Positions 43,731-54,609 of a DNA stretch of 64,000 nucleotides are shown here, piece after piece. Where the stretch lies: contig JBAMJR010000342.1 of assembly GCA_038501785.1 (NCBI GenBank), positions 62,001 to 126,000 on the forward strand. Reading direction: 5' to 3'. The stretch is from Myoxocephalus aenaeus (taxonomy: Eukaryota > Chordata > Actinopteri > Perciformes > Cottidae). Position numbers and translations under genes: made by a program. Position 1 is the stretch's first letter, and every line of letters starts with the position of its first letter. The notes under the pieces are model-generated. The model did not search any database and was not told the DNA's origin. It saw only the letters and a program-made list of their open reading frames with translations.

Positions 43731-44242
43731 ACTAACATAATCAAAGTCTCTGCTAGCTGTGTTGCTCGCGTAGCTACGTGGGAGCTATATTGGATGTGAG
43801 GGAATGATAAAGGTCTCTGATTGGACGAATAGTCCAACAACGTTGCAATAAGAAACGATGTCATTGGCTAGGGCGCAGATTCGTGCGCCCGAAGATTCAC
43901 GTTTCATCCGCCAATGAGAAGCTGTCCTTGCCGTCACGAGGGTGAAATGTTTGTTAGCTTTCCATAGACACACATTGGGCCGGCGCCCCGAGAGGGGAGG
44001 GGCTTTTCTCAGTAATGATGAATGGCGATATATTATATTTAACTTAAGTGGTTGTTGACAGGGGCTTACGGTCTCCCACACACATTTAGCGCGTCAACAC
44101 GGTATATTTCTTATTTAAATTATTTGATATATAATGTTTTTTGACAGTATATATTATATTTTTTTTTTTCTTCTTTTTTTTTTCATCGCAAAATTTTAGG
44201 AGGGGCGGCGCCCTAGCGCCCTCTATTGACGCACCGCCACTG
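43731..44242. other. 5' non-coding part of the hAT element
   Basis: No gene recognised. It has an AT-rich stretch with a T-rich tract near 44160-44183 and ends in the right terminal repeat. Confidence 0.6.
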
Positions 44243-44297
44243 GTCAGCACTCTGGACTTTGAATCCAGTGATCCGAGTTCAAGTCTCGGTGGAACCT
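44243..44297 (+). pseudogene. tRNA-Gln(TTG) 3' part, split by hAT element
   Basis: Begins with the second copy of GTCAGCAC and carries anticodon arm (TTG), T arm with B box, and 3' acceptor strand. Joined to 42749-42765 it would be one tRNA-Gln with leader L1. Confidence 0.93.
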
Positions 44298-44553
44298 TGG
44301 TTATGCAGAATGAAGGCCCCTGTCACGTTGTTCCCATGCTGGAATCGACCTCAATCGTGATATGGAGATGAGTCTGATACTGCAAGTAGCCAAAACTATT
44401 TGGTGTCTACTTCAAAAGGCACAACTTTGATCATCCACAAGCCATGTTTTGCCGCACAGCCACATGACAATCAGAGACCGTTTTGTTAACCCTTAAAAGT
44501 TCAGCAAACATGTCGAGGTCATCAATTGACACACTACAACCAGCTCGTATGAA

Positions 44554-44625
44554 TGCATTGGCTGGGAATCGAACCCAGGTCAACTGCTTGGAAGGCAGCT
44601 ATGCTAACCACTATACCACCAATGC
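44554..44625 (-). tRNA. tRNA-Gly(TCC)
   Basis: Consensus body; A trailer. Confidence 0.94.
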
Positions 44626-44739
44626 ACAAATAGGCATTACATAATGACACAAAATCGAGTGAAGGGAAACGTAAGTTGTCGAATGTAATTGAGAATTGAC
44701 ACATGTAGCTTCAACCATAACGACCACAAAGCCACTCTG

Positions 44740-44811
44740 GGTTCCATGGTGTAATGGTCAGCACTCTGGACTTTGAATCAAGTGATCCGAGTTCAAGTCT
44801 TGGTGGAACCT
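44740..44811 (+). tRNA. tRNA-Gln(TTG), degenerate
   Basis: C41 to A breaks an anticodon-stem pair and C63 to T leaves a wobble in the T stem; leader L2. Confidence 0.75.
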
Positions 44812-45067
44812 TGGTTATGCAGAATGAAGGCCCCTGTCACGTTGTTCCCATGCTGGAATCGACCTCAATCGTGCTATGGAGATGCATCCGATAATGCAAG
44901 TAGCCAAAACTATTTGGTGTCTACTTCAAAAGGCACAACTTTGATCATCCACAAGCCATGTTTTGCCGCACAGCCACATGACAATCAGAGACCGTTTTGT
45001 TAACCCTTAAAAGTTAAGCAAACATGTCGAGGTCATCAATTGACACACTACAACCAGCTCGTATGAA

Positions 45068-45139
45068 TGCATTGGCTGGGAATCGAACCCAGGTCAACTG
45101 CTTGGAAGGCAGCTATGCTAACCACTATACCACCAATGC
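45068..45139 (-). tRNA. tRNA-Gly(TCC)
   Basis: Consensus body; A trailer. Confidence 0.94.
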
Positions 45140-45252
45140 ACAAATAGGCATTACATAATGACACAAAATCGAGTGAAGGGAAACGTAAGTTGTCGAATGT
45201 GATTGAGAATTGACACATGTAGCTTCAACCATAACGAGAACCAGGAACTCTG

Positions 45253-45324
45253 GGTTCCATGGTGTAATGGTGAGCACTCTGGACTCTGAATCCAGTGATC
45301 CGAGTTCAAGTCTCGGTGGAACCT
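45253..45324 (+). tRNA. tRNA-Gln(CTG), D-loop variant
   Basis: C20 to G in the D loop; leader L1. Confidence 0.9.
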
Positions 45325-45581
45325 TGGTTATGCAGAATTGAAGGCCCCTGTCACGTTGTTCCCATGCTGGAATCGACCTCAATCGTGCTATGGAGATGCG
45401 TCCGATAATGCAAGTAGCCAAAACTATTTGGTGTCTACTTCAAAAGGCACAACTTTGATCATCCACAAGCCATGTTTTGCCGCACAGCCACATGACAATC
45501 AGAGACCGTTTTGTTAACCCTTAAAAGTTCAGCAAAAATGTCGAGGCCATCAATTGACACACGACAACCAGCTCGTACGAA

Positions 45582-45653
45582 TGCATTGGCTGGGAATCCA
45601 ACCCAGGTCAACTGCTTGGAAGGCAGCTATGCTAACCACTATACCACCAATGC
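45582..45653 (-). tRNA. tRNA-Gly(TCC), C56G
   Basis: C56 to G in the T loop/B box; probably inactive. A trailer. Confidence 0.72.
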
Positions 45654-45767
45654 ACAAATAGGCATTACATAATGACACAAAATCGAGTGAAGGGAAACGT
45701 AAGTTGTCGAATGTAATTGAGAATTGACACATGTAGCTTCAACCATAACGACCACAAAGCCACTCTG

Positions 45768-45839
45768 GGTTCCATGGTGTAATGGTCAGCACTCTGGACT
45801 TTGAATCCAGTGATCCGAGTTCAAGTCTCGGTGGAACCT
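45768..45839 (+). tRNA. tRNA-Gln(TTG)
   Basis: Consensus body with TTG; leader L2. Last TTG copy in the window. Confidence 0.93.
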
Positions 45840-46095
45840 TGGTTATGCAGAATGAAGGCCCCTGTCACGTTGTTCCCATGCTGGAATCGACCTCAATCGT
45901 GCTATGGAGATGGGTCTGATAATGCAAGTAGCCAAAACTATTTGGTGTCTACTTCAAAAGGCACAACTTTGATCATCCACAAGCCATGTTTTGCCGCACA
46001 GCCACATGACAATCAGAGACCGTTTTGTTAACCCTTAAAAGTTCAGCAAACATGTCGAGGTCATCAATTGACACACTACAACCAGCTCATATGAA

Positions 46096-46167
46096 TGCAT
46101 TGGCTGGGAATCGAACCCAGGTCAACTGCTTGGAAGGCAGCTATGCTAACCACTATACCACCAATGG
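46096..46167 (-). tRNA. tRNA-Gly(TCC), G1C
   Basis: G1 to C leaves a C1-C72 mismatch at the end of the acceptor stem. A trailer. Confidence 0.82.
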
Positions 46168-46280
46168 ACAAATAGGCATTACATAATGACACAAAATCGA
46201 GTGAAGGGAAACGTAAGTTGTCGAATGTGATTGAGAATTGACACATGTAGCTTCAACCATAACGAGAACCAGGAACTCTG

Positions 46281-46352
46281 GGTTCCATGGTGTAATGGTC
46301 AGCACTCTGGACTCTGAATCCAGTGATCTGAGTTCAAGTCTCGGTGGAACCT
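46281..46352 (+). tRNA. tRNA-Gln(CTG)
   Basis: C50 to T wobble; leader L1. Start of a 1030-bp block repeated at 47311. Confidence 0.9.
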
Positions 46353-46621
46353 TGGTTATGCAGAATGAAGGCCCCTGTCACGTTGTTCCCATGCTGGAAT
46401 CGACCTCAATCGTGCTATGGAGATGCGTCCGATAATGCAAGTAGCCAAAACTATTTGCTGTCTACTTCAAAAGGCACAACTTTGATCATCCACTAGACAT
46501 GTTTTGCCGCACAGCAACATGCCAATCTGAGACCACTTTGTTTCTGTAAGACATTAAACCTTAATAGTTCAGCCAACATGTCGAAGTCATCAATTGACAC
46601 ACGACAACCAGCTCGTATGAA

Positions 46622-46693
46622 TGCATTGGCTGGGAATCGAACCCAGGTCAACTGCTTGGAAGGCAGCTATGCTAACCACTATACCACCAATGG
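46622..46693 (-). tRNA. tRNA-Gly(TCC), G1C
   Basis: C1-C72 mismatch; B trailer. Confidence 0.82.
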
Positions 46694-46806
46694 ACAAATA
46701 GGCATTACATAATGACACAAAATCGAGTGAAGGGAAACGTAAGTTGTCGAATGTGATTGAGAATTGACACATGTAGCTTCAACCATAACGAGAACCAGGA
46801 ACTCTG

Positions 46807-46878
46807 GGTTCCATGGTGTAATGGTCAGCACTCTGGACTCTGAATCCAGTGATCCGAGTTCAAGTCTCGGTGGAACCT
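46807..46878 (+). tRNA. tRNA-Gln(CTG)
   Basis: Consensus body; leader L1. Confidence 0.94.
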
Positions 46879-47125
46879 TGGTTATGCAGAATGAAGCCCC
46901 TGTCACGTTGTTCCCATGCTGGAATCGACCTCAATCGTGCTATGGAGATGCGTCCGATAATGCAAGTAGCCAAAACTATTTGGTGTCTACTTCAAAAGGC
47001 ACAACTTTGATCATCCACAAGCCATGTTTTGCCACATGACAATCAGAGACCGTTTTGTTAACCCTTAAAAGTTCAGCAAACATGTCGAGGCCATCAATTG
47101 ACACACGACAACCAGGTCGTATGAA

Positions 47126-47197
47126 TGCATTGGCTGGGAATCGAACCCAGGTCAACTGCTTGGAAGGCAGCTATGCTAACCACTATACCACCAATGC
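47126..47197 (-). tRNA. tRNA-Gly(TCC)
   Basis: Consensus body; A trailer. Confidence 0.94.
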
Positions 47198-47310
47198 ACA
47201 AATAGGCATTACATAATGACACAAAATCGAGTGAAGGGAAACGTAAGTTGTCGAATGTGATTGAGAATTGACACATGTAGCTTCAACCATAACGAGAACC
47301 AGGAACTCTG

Positions 47311-47382
47311 GGTTCCATGGTGTAATGGTCAGCACTCTGGACTCTGAATCCAGTGATCTGAGTTCAAGTCTCGGTGGAACCT
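47311..47382 (+). tRNA. tRNA-Gln(CTG)
   Basis: C50 to T wobble; leader L1. Confidence 0.9.
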
Positions 47383-47651
47383 TGGTTATGCAGAATGAAG
47401 GCCCCTGTCACGTTGTTCCCATGCTGGAATCGACCTCAATCGTGCTATGGAGATGCGTCCGATAATGCAAGTAGCCAAAACTATTTGCTGTCTACTTCAA
47501 AAGGCACAACTTTGATCATCCACTAGACATGTTTTGCCGCACAGCAACATGCCAATCTGAGACCACTTTGTTTCTGTAAGACATTAAACCTTAATAGTTC
47601 AGCCAACATGTCGAAGTCATCAATTGACACACGACAACCAGCTCGTATGAA

Positions 47652-47723
47652 TGCATTGGCTGGGAATCGAACCCAGGTCAACTGCTTGGAAGGCAGCTAT
47701 GCTAACCACTATACCACCAATGG
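47652..47723 (-). tRNA. tRNA-Gly(TCC), G1C
   Basis: C1-C72 mismatch; B trailer. Confidence 0.82.
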
Positions 47724-47836
47724 ACAAATAGGCATTACATAATGACACAAAATCGAGTGAAGGGAAACGTAAGTTGTCGAATGTGATTGAGAATTGACAC
47801 ATGTAGCTTCAACCATAACGAGAACCAGGAACTCTG

Positions 47837-47908
47837 GGTTCCATGGTGTAATGGTCAGCACTCTGGACTCTGAATCCAGTGATCCGAGTTCAAGTCTCGG
47901 TGGAACCT
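47837..47908 (+). tRNA. tRNA-Gln(CTG)
   Basis: Consensus body; leader L1. Confidence 0.94.
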
Positions 47909-48155
47909 TGGTTATGCAGAATGAAGCCCCTGTCACGTTGTTCCCATGCTGGAATCGACCTCAATCGTGCTATGGAGATGCGTCCGATAATGCAAGTAGC
48001 CAAAACTATTTGGTGTCTACTTCAAAAGGCACAACTTTGATCATCCACAAGCCATGTTTTGCCACATGACAATCAGAGACCGTTTTGTTAACCCTTAAAA
48101 GTTCAGCAAACATGTCGAGGCCATCAATTGACACACGACAACCAGCTCGTATGAA

Positions 48156-48227
48156 TGCATTGGCTGGGAATCGAACCCAGGTCAACTGCTTGGAAGGCAG
48201 CTATGCTAACCACTATACCACCAATGC
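48156..48227 (-). tRNA. tRNA-Gly(TCC)
   Basis: Consensus body; A trailer. Confidence 0.94.
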
Positions 48228-48340
48228 ACAAATAGGCATTACATAATGACACAAAATCGAGTGAAGGGAAACGTAAGTTGTCGAATGTGATTGAGAATTG
48301 ACACATGTAGCTTCAACCATAACGAGAACCAGGAACACTG

Positions 48341-48412
48341 GGTTCCATGGTGTAATGGTCAGCACTCTGGACTCTGAATCCAGTGATCCGAGTTCAAGTC
48401 TCGGTGGAACCT
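48341..48412 (+). tRNA. tRNA-Gln(CTG)
   Basis: Consensus body; leader L1 with one change. Confidence 0.94.
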
Positions 48413-48668
48413 TGGTTATGCAGAATGAAGGCCCCTGTCACGTTGTTCCCATGCTGGAATCGACCTCAATCGTGCTATGGAGATGGGTCTGATAATGCAA
48501 GTAGCCAAAACTATTTGGTGTCTACTTCAAAAGGCACAACTTTGATCATCCACCAGCCATGTTTTGCCGCACAGCCACATGACAATCAGAGACCGTTTTG
48601 TTAACCCTTAAAAGTTCAGCAAACATGTCGAGGTCATCAATTGACACACTACAACCAGCTCATATGAA

Positions 48669-48740
48669 TGCATTGGCTGGGAATCGAACCCAGGTCAACT
48701 GCTTGGAAGGCAGCTATGCTAACCACTATACCACCAATGG
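48669..48740 (-). tRNA. tRNA-Gly(TCC), G1C
   Basis: C1-C72 mismatch; A trailer. Confidence 0.82.
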
Positions 48741-48853
48741 ACAAATAGGCATTACATAATGACACAAAATCGAGTGAAGGGAAACGTAAGTTGTCGAATG
48801 TGATTGAGAATTGACACATGTAGCTTCAACCATAACGAGAACCAGGAACTCTG

Positions 48854-48925
48854 GGTTCCATGGTGTAATGGTCAGCACTCTGAACTCTGAATCCAGTGAT
48901 CTGAGTTCAAGTCTCGGTGGAACCT
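48854..48925 (+). tRNA. tRNA-Gln(CTG), anticodon-stem variant
   Basis: G30 to A mismatches C40; C50 to T wobble. Leader L1. Confidence 0.78.
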
Positions 48926-49194
48926 TGGTTATGCAGAATGAAGGCCCCTGTCACGTTGTTCCCATGCTGGAATCTACCTCAATCGTGCTATGGAGATGCG
49001 TCCGATAATGCAAGTAGCCAAAACTATTTGCTGTCTACTTCAAAAGGCACAACTTTGATCATCCACTAGACATGTTTTGCCGCACAGCAACATGCCAATC
49101 TGAGACCACTTTGTTTCTGTAAGACATTAAACCTTAATAGTTCAGCCAACATGTCGAGGTCATCAATTGACACACGACAACCAGCTCGTATGAA

Positions 49195-49266
49195 TGCATT
49201 GGCTGGGAATCGAACCCAGGTCAACTGCTTGGAAGGCAGCTATGCTAACCACTATACCACCAATGC
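49195..49266 (-). tRNA. tRNA-Gly(TCC)
   Basis: Consensus body; B trailer. Confidence 0.93.
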
Positions 49267-49379
49267 ACAAATAGGCATTACATAATGACACAAAATCGAG
49301 TGAAGGGAAACGTAAGTTGTCGAATGTGATTGAGAATTGACACATGTAGCTTCAACCATAACGAGAACCAGGAACTCTG

Positions 49380-49451
49380 GGTTCCATGGTGTAATGGTCA
49401 GCACTCTGGACTCTGAATCCAGTGATCCGAGTTCAAGTCTCGGTGGAACCT
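49380..49451 (+). tRNA. tRNA-Gln(CTG)
   Basis: Consensus body; leader L1. Confidence 0.94.
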
Positions 49452-49706
49452 TGGTTATGCAGAATGAAGCCCCTGTCACGTTGTTCCCATGCTGGAATCG
49501 ACCTCAATCGTGCTATGGAGATGCGTCCGATAATGCAAGTAGCCAAAACTATTTGGTGTCTACTTCAAAAGGCACAACTTTGATCATCCACAAGCCATGT
49601 TTTGCCACACAGCCACATGACAATCAGAGACCGTTTTGTTAACCCTTAAAAGTTAAGCAAACATGTCGAGATCATCAATTGACACACGACAACCAGCTCG
49701 TATGAA

Positions 49707-49778
49707 TGCATTGGCTGGGAATCGAACCCAGGTCAACTGCTTGGAAGGCAGCTATGCTAACCACTATACCACCAATGC
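49707..49778 (-). tRNA. tRNA-Gly(TCC)
   Basis: Consensus body; A trailer. Confidence 0.94.
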
Positions 49779-49891
49779 ACAAATAGGCATTACATAATGA
49801 CACAAAATCGAGTGAAGGGAAACGTAAGTTGTCGAATGTGATTGAGAATTGACACATGTAGCTTCAACCATAACGAGAACCAGGAACTCTG

Positions 49892-49963
49892 GGTTCCATG
49901 GTGTAATGGTCAGCACTCTGGACTCTGAATCCAGTGATCCGAGTTCAAGTCTCGGTGGAACCT
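49892..49963 (+). tRNA. tRNA-Gln(CTG)
   Basis: Consensus body; leader L1. Confidence 0.94.
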
Positions 49964-50232
49964 TGGTTATGCAGAATGAAGGCCCCTGTCACGTTGTTCC
50001 CATGCTGGAATCGACCTCAATCGTGCTATGGAGATACGTCCGATAATGCAAGTAGCCAAAACTATTTGGTGTCTACTTCAAAAGGCACAACTTTGATCAT
50101 CCACTAGACATGTTTTGCCGCACAGCAACATGCCAATCTGAGACCACTTTGTTTCTGTAAGACATTAAACCTTAATAGTTCAGCCAACATGTCGAGGTCA
50201 TCAATTGACACACGACAACCAGCTTGTATGAA

Positions 50233-50304
50233 TGCATTGGCTGGGAATCGAACCCAGGTCAACTGCTTGGAAGGCAGCTATGCTAACCACTATACCACCA
50301 ATGC
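50233..50304 (-). tRNA. tRNA-Gly(TCC)
   Basis: Consensus body; B trailer. Confidence 0.93.
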
Positions 50305-50417
50305 ACAAATAGGCATTACATAATGACACAAAATCGAGTGAAGGGAAACGTAAGTTGTCGAATGTGATTGAGAATTGACACATGTAGCTTCAACCATAAC
50401 GAGAACCAGGAACTCTG

Positions 50418-50489
50418 GGTTCCATGGTGTAATGGTCAGCACTCTGGACTCTGAATCCAGTGATCCGAGTTCAAGTCTCGGTGGAACCT
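50418..50489 (+). tRNA. tRNA-Gln(CTG)
   Basis: Consensus body; leader L1. Confidence 0.94.
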
Positions 50490-50737
50490 TGGTTATGCAG
50501 AATGAAGGCCCCTGTCACGTTGTTCCCATGCTGGAATCGACCTCAATCGTGCTATGGAGATACGTCCGATAATGCAAGTAGCCAAAACTATTTGGTGTCT
50601 ACTTCAAAAGGCACAACTTTGATCATCCACAAGCCATGTTTTGCCACATGACAATCAGAGACCGTTTTGTTAACCCTTAAAAGTTCAGCAAACATGTCGA
50701 GGCCATCAATTGACACACGACAACCAGCTCGTATGAA

Positions 50738-50809
50738 TGCATTGGCTGGGAATCGAACCCAGGTCAACTGCTTGGAAGGCAGCTATGCTAACCACTATAT
50801 CACCAATGC
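50738..50809 (-). tRNA. tRNA-Gly(TCC), A-box variant
   Basis: G10 to A hits a conserved A-box base and the D stem; A trailer. Confidence 0.78.
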
Positions 50810-50922
50810 ACAAATAGGCATTACATAATGACACAAAATCGAGTGAAGGGAAACGTAAGTTGTCGAATGTGATTGAGAATTGACACATGTAGCTTCAACC
50901 ATAACGAGAACCAGGAACACTG

Positions 50923-50994
50923 GGATCCATGGTGTAATGGTCAGCACTCTGGACTCTGAATCCAGTGATCCGAGTTCAAGTCTCGGTGGAACCT
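50923..50994 (+). tRNA. tRNA-Gln(CTG), acceptor variant
   Basis: T3 to A mismatches A70 in the acceptor stem; leader L1. Confidence 0.8.
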
Positions 50995-51250
50995 TGGTTA
51001 TGCAGAATGAAGGCCCCTGTCAAGTTGTTCCCATGCTGGAATCGACCTCAATCGTGCTATGGAGATGGGTCTGATAATGCAAGTAGCCAAAACTATTTGG
51101 TGTCTACTTCAAAAGGCACAACTTTGATCATCCACAAGCCATGTTTTGCCGCACAGCCACATGACAATCAGAGACCGTTTTGTTAACCCTTAAAAGTTCA
51201 GCAAACATGTCGAGGTCATCAATTGACACACTACAACCAGCTCATATGAA

Positions 51251-51322
51251 TGCATTGGCTGGGAATCGAACCCAGGTCAACTGCTTGGAAGGCAGCTATG
51301 CTAACCACTATACCACCAATGG
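51251..51322 (-). tRNA. tRNA-Gly(TCC), G1C
   Basis: C1-C72 mismatch; A trailer. Confidence 0.82.
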
Positions 51323-51435
51323 ACAAATAGGCATTACATAATGACACAAAATCGAGTGAAGGGAAACGTAAGTTGTCGAATGTGATTGAGAATTGACACA
51401 TGTAGCTTCAACCATAACGAGAACCAGGAACTCTA

Positions 51436-51507
51436 GGTTCCATGGTGTAATGGTCAGCACTCTGAACTCTGAATCCAGTGATCTGAGTTCAAGTCTCGGT
51501 GGAACCT
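51436..51507 (+). tRNA. tRNA-Gln(CTG), anticodon-stem variant
   Basis: G30 to A and C50 to T; leader L1 with a change at -1. Confidence 0.78.
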
Positions 51508-51776
51508 TGGTTATGCAGAATGAAGGCCCCTGTCACGTTGTTCCCATGCTGGAATCTACCTCAATCGTGCTATGGAGATGCGTCCGATAATGCAAGTAGC
51601 CAAAACTATTTGCTGTCTACTTCAAAAGGCACAACTTTGATCATCCACTAGACATGTTTTGCCGCACAGCAACATGCCAATCTGAGACCACTTTGTTTCT
51701 GTAAGACATTAAACCTTAATAGTTCAGCCAACATGTCGAGGTCATCAATTGACACACGACAACCAGCTCGTATGAA

Positions 51777-51848
51777 TGCATTGGCTGGGAATCGAACCCA
51801 GGTCAACTGCTTGGAAGGCAGCTATGCTAACCACTATACCACCAATGC
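51777..51848 (-). tRNA. tRNA-Gly(TCC)
   Basis: Consensus body; B trailer. Its neighbours on both sides match those of the tRNA-Gly split at 55428/58873, so it is the empty-site counterpart of element copy 2. Confidence 0.94.
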
Positions 51849-51961
51849 ACAAATAGGCATTACATAATGACACAAAATCGAGTGAAGGGAAACGTAAGTT
51901 GTCGAATGTGATTGAGAATTGACACATGTAGCTTCAACCATAACGCGAACCAGGAACTCTG

Positions 51962-52033
51962 GGTTCCATGGTGTAATGGTCAGCACTCTGGACTCTGAAT
52001 CCAGTGATCCGAGTTCAAGTCTCGGTGGAACCT
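51962..52033 (+). tRNA. tRNA-Gln(CTG)
   Basis: Consensus body; leader L1 with the rare taacgcgaacc form shared with 59012. Confidence 0.94.
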
Positions 52034-52288
52034 TGGTTATGCAGAATGAAGCCCCTGTCACGTTGTTCCCATGCTGGAATCGACCTCAATCGTGCTATGG
52101 AGATGCGTCCGATAATGCAAGTAGCCAAAACTATTTGGTGTCTACTTCAAAAGGCACAACTTTGATCATCCACAAGCCATGTTTTGCCACACAGCCACAT
52201 GACAATCAGAGACCGTTTTGTTAACCCTTAAAAGTTAAGCAAACATGTCGAGATCATCAATTGACACACGACAACCAGCTCGTATGAA

Positions 52289-52360
52289 TGCATTGGCTGG
52301 GAATCGAACCCAGGTCAACTGCTTGGAAGGCAGCTATGCTAACCACTATACCACCAATGC
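52289..52360 (-). tRNA. tRNA-Gly(TCC)
   Basis: Consensus body; A trailer. Confidence 0.94.
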
Positions 52361-52473
52361 ACAAATAGGCATTACATAATGACACAAAATCGAGTGAAGG
52401 GAAACGTAAGTTGTCGAATGTGATTGAGAATTGACACATGTAGCTTCAACCATAACGAGAACCAGGAACTCTG

Positions 52474-52545
52474 GGTTCCATGGTGTAATGGTCAGCACTC
52501 TGGACTCTGAATCCAGTGATCCGAGTTCAAGTCTCGGTGGAACCT
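52474..52545 (+). tRNA. tRNA-Gln(CTG)
   Basis: Consensus body; leader L1. Confidence 0.94.
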
Positions 52546-52801
52546 TGGTTATGCAGAATGAAGGCCCCTGTCACGTTGTTCCCATGCTGGAATCGACCTC
52601 AATCGTGCTATGGAGATACGTCCGATAATGCAAGTAGCCAAAACTATTTGGTGTCTACTTCAAAAGGCACAACTTTGATCATCCACAAGCCATGTTTTGC
52701 CGCACAGCCACATGACAATCAGAGACCGTTTTGTTAACCCTTAAAAGTTCAGCAAACATGTCGAGGTCATCAATTGACACACTACAACCAGCTCATATGA
52801 A

Positions 52802-52873
52802 TGCATTGGCTGGGAATCGAACCCAGGTCAACTGCTTGGAAGGCAGCTATGCTAACCACTATACCACCAATGG
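52802..52873 (-). tRNA. tRNA-Gly(TCC), G1C
   Basis: C1-C72 mismatch; A trailer. Confidence 0.82.
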
Positions 52874-52986
52874 ACAAATAGGCATTACATAATGACACAA
52901 AATCGAGTGAAGGGAAACGTAAGTTGTCGAATGTGATTGAGAATTGACACATGTAGCTTCAACCATAACGAGAACCAGGAACTCTG

Positions 52987-53058
52987 GGTTCCATGGTGTA
53001 ATGGTCAGCACTCTGAACTCTGAATCCAGTGATCCGAGTTCAAGTCTCGGTGGAACCT
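52987..53058 (+). tRNA. tRNA-Gln(CTG), anticodon-stem variant
   Basis: G30 to A; leader L1. Confidence 0.8.
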
Positions 53059-53313
53059 TGGTTATGCAGAATGAAGCCCCTGTCACGTTGTTCCCATGCT
53101 GGAATCGACCTCAATCGTGCTATGGAGATGCGTCCGATAATGCAAGTAGCCAAAACTATTTGGTGTCTACTTCAAAAGGCACAACTTTGATCATCCACAA
53201 GCCATGTTTTGCCACACAGCCACATGACAATCAGAGACCGTTTTGTTAACCCTTAAAAGTTAAGCAAACATGTCGAGATCATCAATTGACACACGACAAC
53301 CAGCTCGTATGAA

Positions 53314-53385
53314 TGCATTGGCTGGGAATCGAACCCAGGTCAACTGCTTGGAAGGCAGCTATGCTAACCACTATACCACCAATGC
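53314..53385 (-). tRNA. tRNA-Gly(TCC)
   Basis: Consensus body; A trailer. Confidence 0.94.
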
Positions 53386-53498
53386 ACAAATAGGCATTAC
53401 ATAATGACACAAAATCGAGTGAAGGGAAACGTAAGTTGTCGAATGTGATTGAGAATTGACACATGTAGCTTCAACCATAACGAGAACCAGGAACTCTG

Positions 53499-53570
53499 GG
53501 TTCCATGGTGTAATGGTCAGCACTCTGGACTCTGAATCCAGTGATCCGAGTTCAAGTCTCGGTGGAACCT
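53499..53570 (+). tRNA. tRNA-Gln(CTG)
   Basis: Consensus body; leader L1. Confidence 0.94.
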
Positions 53571-53826
53571 TGGTTATGCAGAATGAAGGCCCCTGTCACG
53601 TTGTTCCCATGCTGGAATCGACCTCAATCGTGCTATGGAGATACGTCCGATAATGCAAGTAGCCAAAACTATTTGGTGTCTACTTCAAAAGGCACAACTT
53701 TGATCATCCACAAGCCATGTTTTGCCGCACAGCCACATGACAATCAGAGACCGTTTTGTTAACCCTTAAAAGTTAAGCAAACATGTCGAGGTCATCAATT
53801 GACACACTACAACCAGCTCGTATGAA

Positions 53827-53898
53827 TGCATTGGCTGGGAATCGAACCCAGGTCAACTGCTTGGAAGGCAGCTATGCTAACCACTATACCACCAATGC
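53827..53898 (-). tRNA. tRNA-Gly(TCC)
   Basis: Consensus body; A trailer. Confidence 0.94.
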
Positions 53899-54011
53899 AC
53901 AAATAGGCATTACATAATGACACAAAATCGAGTGAAGGGAAACGTAAGTTGTCGAATGTGATTGAGAATTGACACATGTAGCTTCAACCATAACGAGAAC
54001 CAGGAACTCTG

Positions 54012-54083
54012 GGTTCCATGGTGTAATGGTCAGCACTCTGGACTCTGAATCCAGTGATCTGAGTTCAAGTCTCGGTGGAACCT
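54012..54083 (+). tRNA. tRNA-Gln(CTG)
   Basis: C50 to T wobble; leader L1. Confidence 0.9.
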
Positions 54084-54352
54084 TGGTTATGCAGAATGAA
54101 GGCCCCTGTCACGTTGTTCCCATGCTGGAATCGACCTCAATCGTGCTATGGAGATGCGTCCGATAATGCAAGTAGCCAAAACTATTTGCTGTCTACTTCA
54201 AAAGGCACAACTTTGATCATCCACTAGACATGTTTTGCCGCACAGCAACATGCCAATCTGAGACCACTTTGTTTCTGTAAGACATTAAACCTTAATAGTT
54301 CAGCCAACATGTCGAGGTCATCAATTGACACACGACAACCAGCTTGTATGAA

Positions 54353-54424
54353 TGCATTGGCTGGGAATCGAACCCAGGTCAACTGCTTGGAAGGCAGCTA
54401 TGCTAACCACTATACCACCAATGG
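54353..54424 (-). tRNA. tRNA-Gly(TCC), G1C
   Basis: C1-C72 mismatch; B trailer. Confidence 0.82.
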
Positions 54425-54537
54425 ACAAATAGGCATTACATAATGACACAAAATCGAGTGAAGGGAAACGTAAGTTGTCGAATGTGATTGAGAATTGACA
54501 CATGTAGCTTCAACCATAACGAGAACCAGGAACTCTG

Positions 54538-54609
54538 GGTTCCATGGTGTAATGGTCAGCACTCTGGACTCTGAATCCAGTGATCCGAGTTCAAGTCTCG
54601 GTGGAACCT
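54538..54609 (+). tRNA. tRNA-Gln(CTG)
   Basis: Consensus body; leader L1. Confidence 0.94.

Larger units (their letters stand above)
42774..44242 (-). mobile_element. hAT DNA transposon, internally deleted
   Basis: A 1469-bp element. It begins CAGTGGCGG and ends CCGCCACTG, perfect 9-bp terminal inverted repeats of hAT type, with further GGGCGC-rich subterminal similarity. The 8-bp target duplication GTCAGCAC flanks it at 42766-42773 and 44243-44250, as hAT elements produce. Two coding remnants on minus (43560-43730 and 42982-43131) look like the first and last parts of a transposase, with the middle missing, so it is non-autonomous. It also holds an AC microsatellite. The insertion is in the D loop of a tRNA-Gln gene. 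Confidence 0.92.

Noticed and set aside
44141..44371. Open frame across the hAT right end into tRNA-Gln
   Set aside because: It joins a T-rich transposon end to array sequence; a chance fusion.
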